Origin: Tautonia rosea
GTDB taxonomy: Bacteria; Planctomycetota; Planctomycetia; Isosphaerales; Isosphaeraceae
DNA: 64,000 bases
Direction: 5' to 3'
Assembly (NCBI RefSeq): GCF_012958305.1
Contig: NZ_JABBYO010000002.1
Span: forward strand, 124,001 to 188,000
The notes beneath the pieces are model-generated. The model saw only the letters and a list, made by a program, of their open reading frames with translations. It was not told the origin of the DNA and searched no databases. Positions 17,381 to 27,137 of the stretch are shown here, piece after piece. Each line of letters starts with the position of its first letter. The stretch's first letter is position 1. Position numbers and translations under genes: made by a program.

Positions 17381-18124
17381 TCAGGCGCCGGAGAGACTCG
17401 CGCGGAGATATTCGCGGTTCATGACGGTGATGTTCTGGGTGCTGATGCCCTTCGGGCAAACGGCCTCGCACTCCTGGTAGTTGGAGCAGTTGCCGAAGCC
17501 TTCCTTGTCCATTTGCTCGACCATGTTGAGGACGCGGCGCTTGCGTTCGACCTGTCCCTGAGGCAGTCGGGAAAGCTGGGCGACCTTAGCTGAGGTGAAG
17601 AGCATGGCCGAGGCGTTCTTGCAGGCCGCGACGCAGGCCCCGCATCCGATGCAGGTGGCCGAGTCGAAGGCGAGGTCGGCGTCTTCCTTGCGGACAGGGA
17701 TGGAGTTGGCTTCGGGGGCCGAGCCAGTATTGATCGACACGTAGCCGCCGGCCGAGATGACACGGTCGAAGGCGGAGCGATCGACCATCAGGTCGCGAAT
17801 GACCGGGAACGGATCGGCGCGCCAGGGTTCGATGTAAATCGACTCGCCATCCTTGAAGCTCCGCATGTGGAGCTGGCAGGTGGTGGTTTGCTCGGGGCCG
17901 TGGGCGACCCCGTTGATGACCATGCCACAGGAGCCGCAAATGCCTTCGCGGCAGTCGTGGTCGAAGACGACCGGGTCTTCGCCTCGGAGAATCAAGTCCT
18001 CATTGAGGCGATCGAGCATTTCGAGGAACGACTGGTCGGGGCTGACGTCCTTGGCCTGATACGTGACCATGCGGCCCGGATCGGAGGGGCCCTTCTGCCG
18101 CCAGATGTGCAGTGTCAGGTTCAT
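17381..18124 (-). CDS. sdhB: succinate dehydrogenase / fumarate reductase iron-sulfur subunit
   Basis: The 247-residue protein carries electrons from the flavin to the membrane quinone. The N-terminal ferredoxin domain binds a [2Fe-2S] centre ([15 protein letters not shown], then a Cys in QTTTCQLHM). The C-terminal part has [15 protein letters not shown] and [14 protein letters not shown] for the [4Fe-4S] and [3Fe-4S] centres. The long C-terminal region and the [14 protein letters not shown] sequence resemble the Bacteroidetes-type enzyme. It is the last gene of sdhC-sdhA-sdhB, four bases after sdhA, and an intrinsic terminator follows. Confidence 0.95.
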   Translation of the reverse strand: MNLTLHIWRQKGPSDPGRMVTYQAKDVSPDQSFLEMLDRLNEDLILRGEDPVVFDHDCREGICGSCGMVINGVAHGPEQTTTCQLHMRSFKDGESIYIEPWRADPFPVIRDLMVDRSAFDRVISAGGYVSINTGSAPEANSIPVRKEDADLAFDSATCIGCGACVAACKNASAMLFTSAKVAQLSRLPQGQVERKRRVLNMVEQMDKEGFGNCSNYQECEAVCPKGISTQNITVMNREYLRASLSGA

Positions 18125-18128
18125 GGGA

Positions 18129-20057
18129 TTACTTGTAGCTCCGGGTCACAAGTTCGACGTTCTCGAAAACGAGGGGTTCGATCACCAGGTCAGGTTCGGC
18201 GTCGGGGCCGTTGGACTTCCAGTTCGAGACGTGACAGAAATGTTCGTCATCGCGGAGCGCCTCGCCTTCATCGGTTTGGTGTTCCTCGCGGAAGTGTCCA
18301 CCGCAGCTTTCTTCTCGGGCGAGGGCGTCTCGGCACATCAGTTCGCCGAGTTCGATGAAGTCGGCCACGCGGCCAGCCTGTTCGAGGGCGATGTTCAACT
18401 CCTCACCGGAGCCGGTGACCTTGACGTTTTCCCAGAATTCCTGGCGGATTTCGGGGATCCTGGCGATGGCTTCGCGAAGGCCGTCGGCGTTGCGAGCCAT
18501 GCCGCACTTGTCCCAGACGATTTTGCCAAGCTCCCGGTGGAAGGAGTCGGGCGTGCGCTTGCCATCGATGGAGAGCAAGGTGCGGACCCGATCCTTGGCG
18601 CGGGCTTCGGCCTGGTCGAACTCGGGGTGATCGACGCTGGCGTCGAGCTTTTTGAAGCGGGCGAAATAATCACCGATTGTGTAGGGCAGGACGAAGTAAC
18701 CGTCAACCAGACCCTGGAGCAACGCACTGGCGCCGAGCCGGTTGGCGCCGTGATCGGAGAAGTTTGCCTCGCCGATAACGAAGAGACCGGGAATGTTGCT
18801 CATCAGGTTGTAATCGACCCAGAGCCCGCCCATCGTGTAGTGGCTGGCCGGGTAGATGCGCATGGGGACCTTGTAGGGGTCCTCGTCGGTGATGCGCTGA
18901 TACATATCGAACAGATTGCCGTACTTCGCGGCGATGGTTTTCTGGCCGAGGCGCTTGATCGAGTCTCGGAAGTCGAGGTAGACCCCGACGCCGGAGGGGC
19001 CGACACCTCGGCCTTCGTCGCAGACCTTCTTGGCGGCCCGGCTGGAGATGTCGCGGGGAGCGAGGTTGCCGTAGGAAGGGTAAAGGCGTTCGAGGTAATA
19101 GTCGCGTTCGTTCTCGGGGATCTGGTCGGGGTGGCGCTTGTCGCCGACTTTGATCGGAACCCAGACGCGGCCGTCGTTGCGGAGCGATTCGCTCATCAAC
19201 GTCAGCTTTGACTGGTGCTCGCCGTGCGGGGGGATGCAGGTCGGGTGGATCTGGGTGTAGCAGGGGTTGGCGAAATAGGCCCCTTGCTGGTAGGCACGGA
19301 ACGCGGCGGTGACGTTGCACCCCTTGGCGTTGGTTGAGAGGTAGAAGACGTTGCCGTAGCCGCCAGTGGCCAGGACGACGGCATCGGCGCAGTGCTTTTC
19401 GATTTTGCCGGTGACCATGTCACGAGTGATGATGCCGATCGCGCGTCCGTTGGCGATGACGAGCTCAAGCATCTCGGTGCGCGGGTACATTTTGATCTTA
19501 CCCGCGTTGACCTGCCGCATCATCGCCTGGTAGCAGCCAAGCAGCAATTGCTGGCCGGTCTGGCCTCGGGCGTAGAAGGTTCGGGAGACCTGAGCACCGC
19601 CGAAACTGCGGTTATCGAGCGTGCCGCCGTACTCTCGGGCAAAAGGGACGCCCTGGGCGACGCACTGGTCGATGATGTTGGTCGAGAGTTCGGTGAGGCG
19701 GTAGACGTTGGCTTCTCGGCTGCGGAAGTCGCCACCCTTGATGGTGTCGATAAAAAAGCGTTGGATGGAGTCGCCGTCGTTCTGATAGTTCTTGCAAGCG
19801 TTGATGCCACCCTGAGCGGCAATCGAGTGGGCGCGTCGGGGGCTATCCTGGTAGCAGAAGGCCCGGACGTTGTAGCCGAGTTCGGCCAGAGTGGCGGCGG
19901 CGGAGCCTCCGGCCAGCCCGGTGCCGACAACGATGACCGAGTACTTTCGCTTGTTGTTCGGCGAGACCAGCTTCAGTTCGCCCTGGCGCCGAGTCCATTT
20001 CTGGTCGATCGGACCGTCGGGGATCCGGGCGTCGAGCGTCTCTTCAAGGACCTTCAT
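18129..20057 (-). CDS. sdhA: succinate dehydrogenase / fumarate reductase flavoprotein subunit
   Basis: This 642-residue catalytic subunit oxidises succinate to fumarate with covalent FAD. The dinucleotide fold is [17 protein letters not shown]; the FAD-linking His lies in [15 protein letters not shown]. Active-site regions QIHPTCIPP, the Arg-containing SRAAKKVC, and [13 protein letters not shown] follow, with [26 protein letters not shown] near the C-terminal third. The length and the [28 protein letters not shown] stretch fit the long non-classical (type B) subunits found with a single cytochrome b. It is cytoplasmic, bound through SdhB and SdhC. Confidence 0.95.
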   Translation of the reverse strand: MKVLEETLDARIPDGPIDQKWTRRQGELKLVSPNNKRKYSVIVVGTGLAGGSAAATLAELGYNVRAFCYQDSPRRAHSIAAQGGINACKNYQNDGDSIQRFFIDTIKGGDFRSREANVYRLTELSTNIIDQCVAQGVPFAREYGGTLDNRSFGGAQVSRTFYARGQTGQQLLLGCYQAMMRQVNAGKIKMYPRTEMLELVIANGRAIGIITRDMVTGKIEKHCADAVVLATGGYGNVFYLSTNAKGCNVTAAFRAYQQGAYFANPCYTQIHPTCIPPHGEHQSKLTLMSESLRNDGRVWVPIKVGDKRHPDQIPENERDYYLERLYPSYGNLAPRDISSRAAKKVCDEGRGVGPSGVGVYLDFRDSIKRLGQKTIAAKYGNLFDMYQRITDEDPYKVPMRIYPASHYTMGGLWVDYNLMSNIPGLFVIGEANFSDHGANRLGASALLQGLVDGYFVLPYTIGDYFARFKKLDASVDHPEFDQAEARAKDRVRTLLSIDGKRTPDSFHRELGKIVWDKCGMARNADGLREAIARIPEIRQEFWENVKVTGSGEELNIALEQAGRVADFIELGELMCRDALAREESCGGHFREEHQTDEGEALRDDEHFCHVSNWKSNGPDAEPDLVIEPLVFENVELVTRSYK

Positions 20058-20155
20058 ACGCGTGCCTTTCCTGATCGGTCGAGTTGAGCGAAGCAGAGCG
20101 GCCCGGCGAGGCGATCTTGGGCGGGATCGGGCGGGGCTCGGCCACGGCCTCAGGC

Positions 20156-21013
20156 TCAGATGGTGAAGTAGCCGAAGTTGGTCCAGTAGTCGAGCAGGAT
20201 GAATGCCGGGATGGAGACGTTCCCCAGGACGATGATCGTCGCGGCGATTGGACCGACGAGGAAGATGCCTCGGCGGTACTTGGGAATGGTCAGGCCGAGG
20301 GTCTGGAACATGGCGCTGGCCCCGTGGCTGAGATGCCAGCCGAGCAAGACCTGGGCGACGATGTACGTCAAGGCGATCAAGGGGTCGCGAAATCCGAGGA
20401 TGACCATTCGGTAGACATCTCGGCGGTATTCTCGGCGTTCCGATTCGGCGACGGAATCGGCTGGAATTTCCTGAATGGCTCGGGCAGCCTCGGAGGCGAT
20501 GTCGTCGCCTGGTGTTTGAGCCTCGACGGCGGCGTTGAGGTCGGCCGCTTCCTGGCCGGGGCCGATTTGATTGGGCTCGAAGCTGACGAGGGTAACGGGC
20601 TGGCCGTGATGTTCGTAGTACTGCTTGTAGTCAGGATTGGTCCACTGGACGGTGAAGTGGAGCAGGTGATAAACGATGAAGAACAGGACCAGGCTGCCGG
20701 AGAGCAGCATCCATCGCGAGGCGGAGGAGGCTCGCGTGGTGCGCTCCATCACGTAGCGTTGGGGTCGAGAGGAGCGATTCTCGCGCCAGACCCAGATGGT
20801 GAAGGTAATGTGCAAGGTCACGGCAACGAGCAGGCCGATGCGGGCGACCCAGAGCAATTCGGGCATGGAGTGGAGGAACTCGGCGTAGTTGTTGATCGTC
20901 TCGCGGCCGAGAAAGATCTGGAGGTTCCCCACCATGTGGCCAATGACGAAGCCAAACAGCAAGAGGCCGGTGATCGCCACCACGGCCTTCTTCGCAATCG
21001 ATGAGCGGATCAT
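20156..21013 (-). CDS. sdhC: succinate dehydrogenase cytochrome b558 subunit with hydrophilic insertion
   Basis: The 285-residue membrane anchor is of the single-subunit, five-helix, di-haem type that reacts with menaquinone. Haem-ligand histidines are expected in [39 protein letters not shown] and [11 protein letters not shown], all visible. A stretch of about 75 hydrophilic residues (from [12 protein letters not shown] to RREYRRD), rich in Glu and Ala, separates the third and fourth helices, making the protein longer than typical members (about 220-230 residues). It is the first gene of the operon. The 421-base region upstream must contain the promoter. Confidence 0.92.
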   Translation of the reverse strand: MIRSSIAKKAVVAITGLLLFGFVIGHMVGNLQIFLGRETINNYAEFLHSMPELLWVARIGLLVAVTLHITFTIWVWRENRSSRPQRYVMERTTRASSASRWMLLSGSLVLFFIVYHLLHFTVQWTNPDYKQYYEHHGQPVTLVSFEPNQIGPGQEAADLNAAVEAQTPGDDIASEAARAIQEIPADSVAESERREYRRDVYRMVILGFRDPLIALTYIVAQVLLGWHLSHGASAMFQTLGLTIPKYRRGIFLVGPIAATIIVLGNVSIPAFILLDYWTNFGYFTI

Positions 21014-21434
21014 GCCAGCACCCTACAGAGGAAAACATCCCCGATACCGAGCAGCCTCCCGAACCTGGGATTGAGCCGGACTTCCGAACGTCGCGGACGC
21101 GAAGCCGTCGTCGGCCTCGATGGACGGATCGACCCCGATCCACCTTGAAGGGGCGGCGGAGCATGCGATCACCCGGAGTGGCGAGAGGTTGCTTTGCGTA
21201 TCGTAATGCGTCGTCGACCGAATTACCATCGCTCGGTGAAACGTCGCGAGGTCATCACGGGGAAGGGCGGAACTGGGAAGGAGATTGTGGCGGACGACGA
21301 TCGGACGAGAACTGGAATCTCGGCGAACGGTCGCATTCTTCTCAAGTCTGTTTTAGGGAACAGAACAGGGGAGTCAAGCAATTTCGGGCCAGGCGGCGTT
21401 TGCAGAAGGCGTTCCTGGGGTGGGCTGGAGACGC
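21014..21434. other. intergenic region upstream of sdhC
   Basis: These 421 bases separate sdhC (reading left) from the 3' end of the next minus-strand gene. Short open frames exist on both strands, but none has a ribosome-binding site or a recognisable product. The sdh promoter must lie here, though no clear -35/-10 pair stands out. No RNA gene was recognised. Confidence 0.4.
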
Positions 21435-21776
21435 TTATCGGTCGAGTTCAAGTTGAGTGACCTGCAACACACCATCCGGACCTCGGCGAAGCCGGATGGA
21501 AACCGGGCTGCCGTGACATAGGTTCTCCGCCAGATCGGCCAGCCATCCCAGATCGGGCACGAGGGTAGCCTTCGCCTCGGCGATGACGAGTTCTCGGCTT
21601 CTGCCCCGGGGAGCGATTTGGAGAACAACTTTGGAATTCCAGTCGCAACGCCCCGCCGGCTCGACCCAGGAATCCACAATCGCGCCGATGACCCGCAATT
21701 CCACACTCAAGGAGGAGGACGTGGAGGGAGTCGGTCGAACCATTCGATCAACAGCGCTGGGTGCGAGTGCACTCAT
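21435..21776 (-). CDS. small protein of unknown function
   Basis: A 113-codon frame starts at ATG 21776 with AGGAG nine bases upstream, good support for translation. The product has a disordered Ser/Thr/Pro N-terminus (about 30 residues), then a compact-looking part with alternating beta-type strands (SVELRVIGAIVDSW, SKVVLQIAPRG, VSIRLRRGPDGVLQVTQLEL). It has no signal peptide, membrane span or metal motif. I do not recognise a family. It lies between the sdh upstream region and RNase P RNA, on the same strand as both. Confidence 0.6.
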   Translation of the reverse strand: MSALAPSAVDRMVRPTPSTSSSLSVELRVIGAIVDSWVEPAGRCDWNSKVVLQIAPRGRSRELVIAEAKATLVPDLGWLADLAENLCHGSPVSIRLRRGPDGVLQVTQLELDR

Positions 21777-22004
21777 GCGACGAGCTCCTTGCTGATCGGA
21801 CCGGCACTCGGAAGATTGAACAGGGGAATCAGAACTCTCGGTCCCTGATGCATCCATCATAGTGCGCGGTCGTCGGCTCGACAAGCGGAAAGTCCGGAGA
21901 GCGATCGAGGCTCCGCAATCGCGGTCGTGGTGAGCAGGAGTCGGCAAGGATCGTGACCATCCTGGTCGTCGGAAGGAAGACCGGGATTCTCAGACAGTTG
22001 GATC

Positions 22005-22465
22005 GGTTCCAGACGGGCAGTAAGCCGGATTCTGTCGGACGCCGAAACGGCGGCCGGATGACCATTTCTCTGGGACGCCAGTTACCCGGCGCCTCAAGCG
22101 ACCTACCCGGGAGTCGTGAGCGGGTCGGGCTAACCCGCGGAAGTGTCCGATTGCTCGAACTCTCCACTGCCCCCTTATTTGGTCTTGCTCCCGATGGGGT
22201 TTACCGAGCCAGGTCGGTCACCCGACCTGCTGGTGAGCTCTTACCTCACCGTTTCACCCTTACCGCCCCGACACCAAAAAAGGGTCGGGGAGGCGGTTTC
22301 CTTTCTGTTGCACTGTCCCTGCCCGATCCGTCTCCAGACCGAGCGGTGGGCGTTACCCACCATCGTGCCCTGAGGAGTCCGGACTTTCCTCCCCGGGATG
22401 GTCCTGGCCCGTTGTTTTTCAAACGAATCCCAGGCCCCGAGGCGGTCATCAGCCCGTCTCGAACC
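22005..22465 (-). ncRNA. rnpB: RNase P RNA (bacterial type A-like)
   Basis: Read on the minus strand, the conserved 5' core GAGGAAAGTCCGGACTCC lies near 22380-22400 and the 3' signature CAGAATCCGGCTTAC near 22020-22040. The ends (GGTTCGAGACGGGC at 22452-22465 and GCCCGTCTGGAACC at 22005-22018) pair with one mismatch to form helix P1, which sets both boundaries. The length of about 461 bases fits a type A RNA with extended peripheral helices; the GGTCGGGGAGG region near 22290 is such an extension. This is the catalytic RNA that matures tRNA 5' ends. The protein partner gene rnpA is not in the window. Confidence 0.95.
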
Positions 22466-22473
22466 GTATAATC

Positions 22474-22502
22474 ATTTTAGCAGCCGGGAGGGCCCGGAGC
22501 AA
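22474..22502 (-). promoter_or_regulatory. sigma-70-type promoter of rnpB
   Basis: On the minus strand TTGCTC and TAAAAT are separated by 17 bases, with the -10 ending eight bases before the P1 helix of RNase P RNA. Position and spacing fit transcription starting at the RNA's 5' end. Confidence 0.5.
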
Positions 22503-22582
22503 TTCAACCCAGTGATCGGTTCTTGAATCGGTCACCCATTGCAGAAATCTGAGTTGAACTGTGACTTGTATGGCAAAAAATG

Positions 22583-22611
22583 TTACCCAAACTTCCTAGA
22601 TCGACTATACT
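22583..22611 (+). promoter_or_regulatory. sigma-70-type promoter of the YbaK-family gene
   Basis: TTACCC, 17 bases, then TATACT, lying 37 bases before the ATG at 22649. The -10 match is good and the -35 match weak. Confidence 0.4.
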
Positions 22612-22648
22612 GACAAGGGGTAACCGCACCGATTGGGAGGGTCGTACG

Positions 22649-23146
22649 ATGTGCATCCAGGGATACTTGCAACAGCACCGGGTGCGATTTGAGGCGATGC
22701 TCCACCGCCCTGAATCGACCGCATCGCGACGGGCGCACAGTGTCCATGTTCCAGGGGATCAGGTGGCCAAAGGGGTTTTGATTCGGGCAGACGATCGGTT
22801 CGTGCTGACCGTCTTGCCAAGCACGCACCGGGTGGACCTGGAACGACTGGCCCTGGTATTGGAGGCAAACCGTGTTCGATTGGCGACCGAGGATGAGGTA
22901 AGCCAGGTGTTTGTCGATTGCGAGCGGGGAGCTGTGCCTCCGTTCGGCAGGCTCTACGGAGTCATGACGGTGGTCGACACCAGTCTGGCGGCGTGGGCCG
23001 AGATTGTGGTTGAGGCCAATCTCAGGCATGAAGATTTGAGGCTGCGGTACCGGGATTACGAGGCGGTTGAGGAACCGCTCCGGGCTCGGTTTGCCAGGCC
23101 GATTGTTCCGAAGCGGTCGCGATCCGCCGGGCGTCAGGCCGGTTGA
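22649..23146 (+). CDS. YbaK/ProX-type aminoacyl-tRNA deacylase
   Basis: The 165-residue protein has the YbaK/aminoacyl-tRNA-editing fold. It contains YLQQHRVRFEAMLHRPESTA, HVPGDQVAKGVLIRADDRFVL with the conserved Lys that positions the substrate, then DEVSQVFVDCERGAVPPFGRLYGV. Members hydrolyse mischarged tRNA, for example Ala- or Cys-tRNA(Pro), in trans. The GxxPPFG loop is typical of the ProX/YbaK group, but subfamily specificity cannot be read by eye. The ATG at 22649 has GGGAGG about nine bases upstream and the family N-terminus; an ATG at 22580 lies before the promoter and is unlikely. Confidence 0.87.
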   Translation: MCIQGYLQQHRVRFEAMLHRPESTASRRAHSVHVPGDQVAKGVLIRADDRFVLTVLPSTHRVDLERLALVLEANRVRLATEDEVSQVFVDCERGAVPPFGRLYGVMTVVDTSLAAWAEIVVEANLRHEDLRLRYRDYEAVEEPLRARFARPIVPKRSRSAGRQAG

Positions 23147-23207
23147 TCGCAGCGGATTGTGAGGCACGGATGGTTTGCGCCAACGAATTGGTTGGGCAAC
23201 GTGGATG

Positions 23208-23239
23208 CCCCCGAGCCAATCGACAATGGGGCTCGGGGG
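23208..23239. terminator. bidirectional hairpin between convergent genes
   Basis: A 10-bp perfect GC-rich stem (CCCCCGAGCC / GGCTCGGGGG) with a 12-base loop lies between the deacylase gene and the end of putA. There is no T-run on either side. Confidence 0.55.
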
Positions 23240-23263
23240 ACGATTGGGGAGGATGAGATTGGC

Positions 23264-26200
23264 TCAGGGCTGGGCGAAGGTCGAGGGTTCGCGATCGGCC
23301 AGCTCCTCGATGTCGGGAGCAAATCCTCGCCTCATGGTGTTCTCGGTAATCGAGCGGGCGAGCAGGAATTCGAGGAGATAATCGGGGCCTCCGGCCTTGG
23401 TGCCGATGCCCGACATCTTGAAACCGCCGAATGGCTGGCGGTCGACGAGCGCGCCGGTGCAGGGGCGGTTGATGTAGAGGTTGCCAACCCGAAGCGATCG
23501 CGAGACGCGGTCAATGTGCGCGGGGCTCCGGGAATAGAGGCCGGCGGTCAGGGCGTATTCAACCTCGGTGGTGATCCGCAGGGCGTCGTCGAGATCCCGC
23601 GCGCGGATGACCGTTAGGATTGGGCCGAAGACTTCTTCCTGGGCGATCCGGGCCTTCGGGGCCACATCGGCGACGATCATCGGCCCGACGTAGTGGCCGC
23701 GATCGGCGAGCGAGCCGATGTCGAGCTCAGCGACGACGCGGCCCTCGGAGCGGGCAATCTGCTTGTAATCGTTGATCCGATGACGAGCCTCGGCGCTGAT
23801 GACCGGGGGGATGGCCGGATCGGGGTCGTCGGCTGGGCCGACGGTCCAGGAGGGCAGGGCTTCGGCCAGTCGCTGAACGAAGGCGTCGTAGATACCGTCG
23901 AGCACGATGGCTCGGGAGGCGGCAGAGCACTTCTGGCCGGCGTAGCCGAAGGCGCTCGTGAGCACGCCGACGACGGCTTCGTCGAGGTCGGCGTCGTCGT
24001 CGATGATGATCGCGTTCTTGCCCCCCATCTCGGCGATGACGCGCTTGACGTGGGACTGGCCGGCCTTGGTCTCGGCGGCAACGCGGTTGATGGTCAGGCC
24101 GACGGCCTTCGAGCCGGTGAAGGCGACGACGGCGGTTCTCGGGTCATCGACGAGGGCGGCCCCGACCTCTTCGCCGACGCCGGGGAGGTACTGGATGACC
24201 TCGGGAGGCGCACCGGCCTCTCGGAGAATCTGGACAAGGTGCCAGGCGATGATCGGCGATTGCTCGGCCGGCTTTAGGATCACTGGGCATCCGGCAACCA
24301 GGGCCGCGACGGTCATGCCGCAAGGGATGGCCAGCGGAAAATTCCAGGGAGGGATGACCACAGCGACCCCTCGGCCGAAGTATTCGAGGCGGTTCGTTTC
24401 GCCGGGAACGTCTCGATGACGTGGGTCGGCCAGGTCGAGCATCCGACGGGCGTAGAACTCGCAGAAGTCGATCGCCTCGTCGACGTCGGAGGTGGCCTCG
24501 GCCCAGGGCTTGGCACACTCGAAGACTTCCCAGGCGGCCAGCTCGAAGAGGTGGGCTCGCATGATCGCGGCGGCCTTGAACAGGACGTCGGCGCGGGTTT
24601 GGGCGGGGGTTGAAGACCAGGACGGATAGACCGATTCGGCGATCGTCAATGCGCGGTCGGCGTGTTCAGGTTTGGCCTTCGCGGTGCGTCCGACGATGAG
24701 GGACACGTCGTTGGGGCTCTCGGAGACGAGTCGATCATCGGTCCGAATCTCATCGCGGCCGATTTGCAACGGGTACTCGCGGCCGAGCTGAGCACGGACG
24801 TGATCGAGGGCCGATCGCATGCGATCCCGATTCTCGGCTCTCGCGAAGTCGATCGGGGGCTGATTGGTAAAGGGAGGAAGCTTGCCTGAAGGCTTGGCCT
24901 CGTTCCGAGGCCGGGTGACGACGGCTCGCATGGTTCCGACCTCCTGGGGGTTTCTCAAGAGTTCCTCGACCGGCACGTCGCCGTGGGCACTGGCCCGGAG
25001 GAACGACTCGTTCGACGTGTTTTCGAGCAGGCGACGGACCAGGTAGGCCATGCCGGGCAACATGGCTCCGTACGGGGAATAAACGCGGACCCGATGGCCC
25101 CGGCCGACCAGGGCGCGGCGGATCGGATCACCCATGCCGTGAAGGATCTGAACCTCGTAGGCGTCGATCGGAATCTCACGGACCTCGGCCGAGGCCATCG
25201 CGTGGGCGAGGCTTCGCACGTTGTGGCTGCCGAAGGCGGGGCGGAGCCACTGGTGATGATCGAGCAGGAACTCCGAGCAGCGTTCAAAGCAGGCGTCGGT
25301 TTCCCACTTCCGGGAATAAACAGGCAGTGGCCAACCGACCTGATGGGCAAGCAGGACCTCGTAATCCCAGTAGGCTCCCTTGACTAGGCGGATTGTGATC
25401 GGAGTGCCTCGGGTCTCGGCCCAGTCGCGGAGGTTCCGCAAATCGGTCTCGGCGTCGATCAGGTAGGCCTGGCAGACGATGCCGAAATGGGGGTAGTCGC
25501 GGAACTCGGGCTCGTCGAGGGCGCGGCGGAAGATCGCGTAAGTCAGGTCCTTGAACGCGTACTGCTCCATGTCGACGTTGACGAACGCGTGGCAAGTCAT
25601 GGCTTCCCGAAGGATCGGTCGAAGGCGATTGAGCACGCGATCGGTTGTGGCCTCGGCAGCGGTTGGGTCGAAGCGAGGGGTGAGGCTCGTCAGCTTCAGC
25701 GAGAGGTTGACGCGGGGGATCGGGCCACGATTGTCGCGGTCGATTCTCGGAATTTCGGGCTCGGCGGCGAGCGGTTCGGCGAGCCCCTGGATCAACTCAA
25801 GACAGGTGCGCTGATAGACCTCGGCCTCGCGATCGGTGATGACAGCCTCGCCGAGCAGGTCGGCGGTGAAGGCAACGCCCTTGCGGCGGAGACTGAGGAC
25901 GGTTCGAAAGGCTTCCTCGGGAGTGCTCCCGGTGATAAACCGTCGGGCCATCCGCGTCGCGGCGGCTCGGGCCATTCGGGCAAGCATTCGGTCGCCCACG
26001 GCGCCGGAAGGGGCCAGGGAGAGGGGCATGGAGATGAGGTTTGGGACGCGGTCGCCCGCCTCCTGGAGATATTCATTCAGGTGGCGGCGGACGGAGGCTG
26101 GCTCGACGAGCGTCGGCAAGGCATCGATGAATCGAAAGAGCTGGACCTTGACCTCGGGATCCTCCATCGTCAGGCCCATCAATTGATCGTCCCACCAGGA

Positions 26201-26320
26201 ACGATCGAAGGGGGAGGGGCCTCGACCGATTTGCCGAAACAAGGCGCGGCCAATTTCCCGGGTGCGCTCCTCGACGGCGTGTGATCCGGGGACAGGTGGT
26301 GTTTTCACAACGGTCGCCAT
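23264..26320 (-). CDS. putA: bifunctional proline dehydrogenase / L-glutamate gamma-semialdehyde dehydrogenase
   Basis: This 1018-residue enzyme oxidises proline to glutamate in two steps. The N-terminal half (to about residue 470) is the FAD-dependent proline dehydrogenase barrel: NLSLKLTSLTPRFDP, FVNVDMEQYAFKDLTY, RLVKGAYWDYE and EVQILHGMGDP. The C-terminal half is the NAD-dependent aldehyde dehydrogenase: IPPWNFPLAIPCGM, VAFTGSKAVGL, a Glu in VIAEMGGKNAIII and the nucleophilic Cys in GYAGQKCSAAS. There is no N-terminal ribbon-helix-helix domain, so it is not a self-regulating trifunctional PutA. The ATG at 26320 is preferred over 26353, which adds eleven non-family residues. No proline transporter is adjacent. 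Confidence 0.95.
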   Translation of the reverse strand: MATVVKTPPVPGSHAVEERTREIGRALFRQIGRGPSPFDRSWWDDQLMGLTMEDPEVKVQLFRFIDALPTLVEPASVRRHLNEYLQEAGDRVPNLISMPLSLAPSGAVGDRMLARMARAAATRMARRFITGSTPEEAFRTVLSLRRKGVAFTADLLGEAVITDREAEVYQRTCLELIQGLAEPLAAEPEIPRIDRDNRGPIPRVNLSLKLTSLTPRFDPTAAEATTDRVLNRLRPILREAMTCHAFVNVDMEQYAFKDLTYAIFRRALDEPEFRDYPHFGIVCQAYLIDAETDLRNLRDWAETRGTPITIRLVKGAYWDYEVLLAHQVGWPLPVYSRKWETDACFERCSEFLLDHHQWLRPAFGSHNVRSLAHAMASAEVREIPIDAYEVQILHGMGDPIRRALVGRGHRVRVYSPYGAMLPGMAYLVRRLLENTSNESFLRASAHGDVPVEELLRNPQEVGTMRAVVTRPRNEAKPSGKLPPFTNQPPIDFARAENRDRMRSALDHVRAQLGREYPLQIGRDEIRTDDRLVSESPNDVSLIVGRTAKAKPEHADRALTIAESVYPSWSSTPAQTRADVLFKAAAIMRAHLFELAAWEVFECAKPWAEATSDVDEAIDFCEFYARRMLDLADPRHRDVPGETNRLEYFGRGVAVVIPPWNFPLAIPCGMTVAALVAGCPVILKPAEQSPIIAWHLVQILREAGAPPEVIQYLPGVGEEVGAALVDDPRTAVVAFTGSKAVGLTINRVAAETKAGQSHVKRVIAEMGGKNAIIIDDDADLDEAVVGVLTSAFGYAGQKCSAASRAIVLDGIYDAFVQRLAEALPSWTVGPADDPDPAIPPVISAEARHRINDYKQIARSEGRVVAELDIGSLADRGHYVGPMIVADVAPKARIAQEEVFGPILTVIRARDLDDALRITTEVEYALTAGLYSRSPAHIDRVSRSLRVGNLYINRPCTGALVDRQPFGGFKMSGIGTKAGGPDYLLEFLLARSITENTMRRGFAPDIEELADREPSTFAQP

Positions 26321-26601
26321 CACAATCACCCCTTCCAGGTCTTCGCCGGGCAAGCTCTCTGGTTATTGTACGTTTCGGGGAGGGTTTCGGATCGGCGTTG
26401 CAAGCGTCGGGGAGCGAGAATGGTGGAGAGAAAATCGTGCCAGCTTCGAGGAAGCCCGCTACCCTGGGCCGGTCGGCGGTGTTCCTCTTCAAGGACCCTT
26501 TGCCCTACGGTTTGAGCCGGAGTATCTTCTCCCCAGTTCGGGGGGAGCCTGGCCGAACAGGCAAGGGGAATGCCGAGCGTGTGGAGGTTTCAACGATCCC
26601 G

Positions 26602-26949
26602 ATGCGTAACCGACGATCCTGGCTGATGGTGGCGGCAACGACGGGAATGGCGTTGCTGGTGGCCGTGGTTCCGGCCCTCGCGGCCGAGCTGTTTGGCACG
26701 GTGAAGACGGTCAATCCGGACGAGAAGACCCTGATCGTCGTCGAGAAGACCACCGGTAACGAGGTCACAGTCACGGTGACGAACGAGACCGTGTTCATCA
26801 ACGCCAAGGGCAAGCAGGCCAAGAAGTTCGATCTCAAAAACTTCAAGAAGCGCGAGGGGAAAGCCAAGGTCAGGATCGAGCACAAAGACGGCGTGGCATC
26901 GAAGATCACCGTGACGCCGCCCAAGAAGAAAGGCAACGCGGCCGACTAA
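26602..26949 (+). CDS. small exported protein of unknown function
   Basis: A 115-codon frame encodes a clear Sec signal peptide (MRNRRSWLMVAATTGMALLVAVVPALAA) and an 85-residue mature part. The mature part looks like a small beta-barrel (GTVKTVNPDEKTLIVVE, EVTVTVTNETVFIN, KAKVRIEHKDGVASKITV) and ends in a Lys-rich tail. Repeated Lys-Thr-Val strands suggest an OB-like fold. The function is unknown; such small exported proteins are common in planctomycetes. The start at 26602 is set by the signal peptide; the frame is open upstream but lacks one. Confidence 0.7.
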   Translation: MRNRRSWLMVAATTGMALLVAVVPALAAELFGTVKTVNPDEKTLIVVEKTTGNEVTVTVTNETVFINAKGKQAKKFDLKNFKKREGKAKVRIEHKDGVASKITVTPPKKKGNAAD

Positions 26950-27137
26950 TCTGTCACGGCCCGACTGGCCTTGACGGTTGAGGGCGTCGCCGCGATAACC
27001 CGATGCGGCGGCGTCTCCGCACGCTGCAGAAGTCAATCTTCCGAGACCTTGGGCCGCGAGGAACGGATGCCGCGGCCGGAAGGGAATCCCCTCGACTTGA
27101 TCTGACTCGACGACGCGCGACACGGAGGTCCCCGCCG

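Noticed and set aside
21194-21460. Possible 88-residue basic protein upstream of sdhC on the plus strand
   Set aside because: There is no ribosome-binding site, and it overlaps the end of the supported minus-strand gene 21435-21776.
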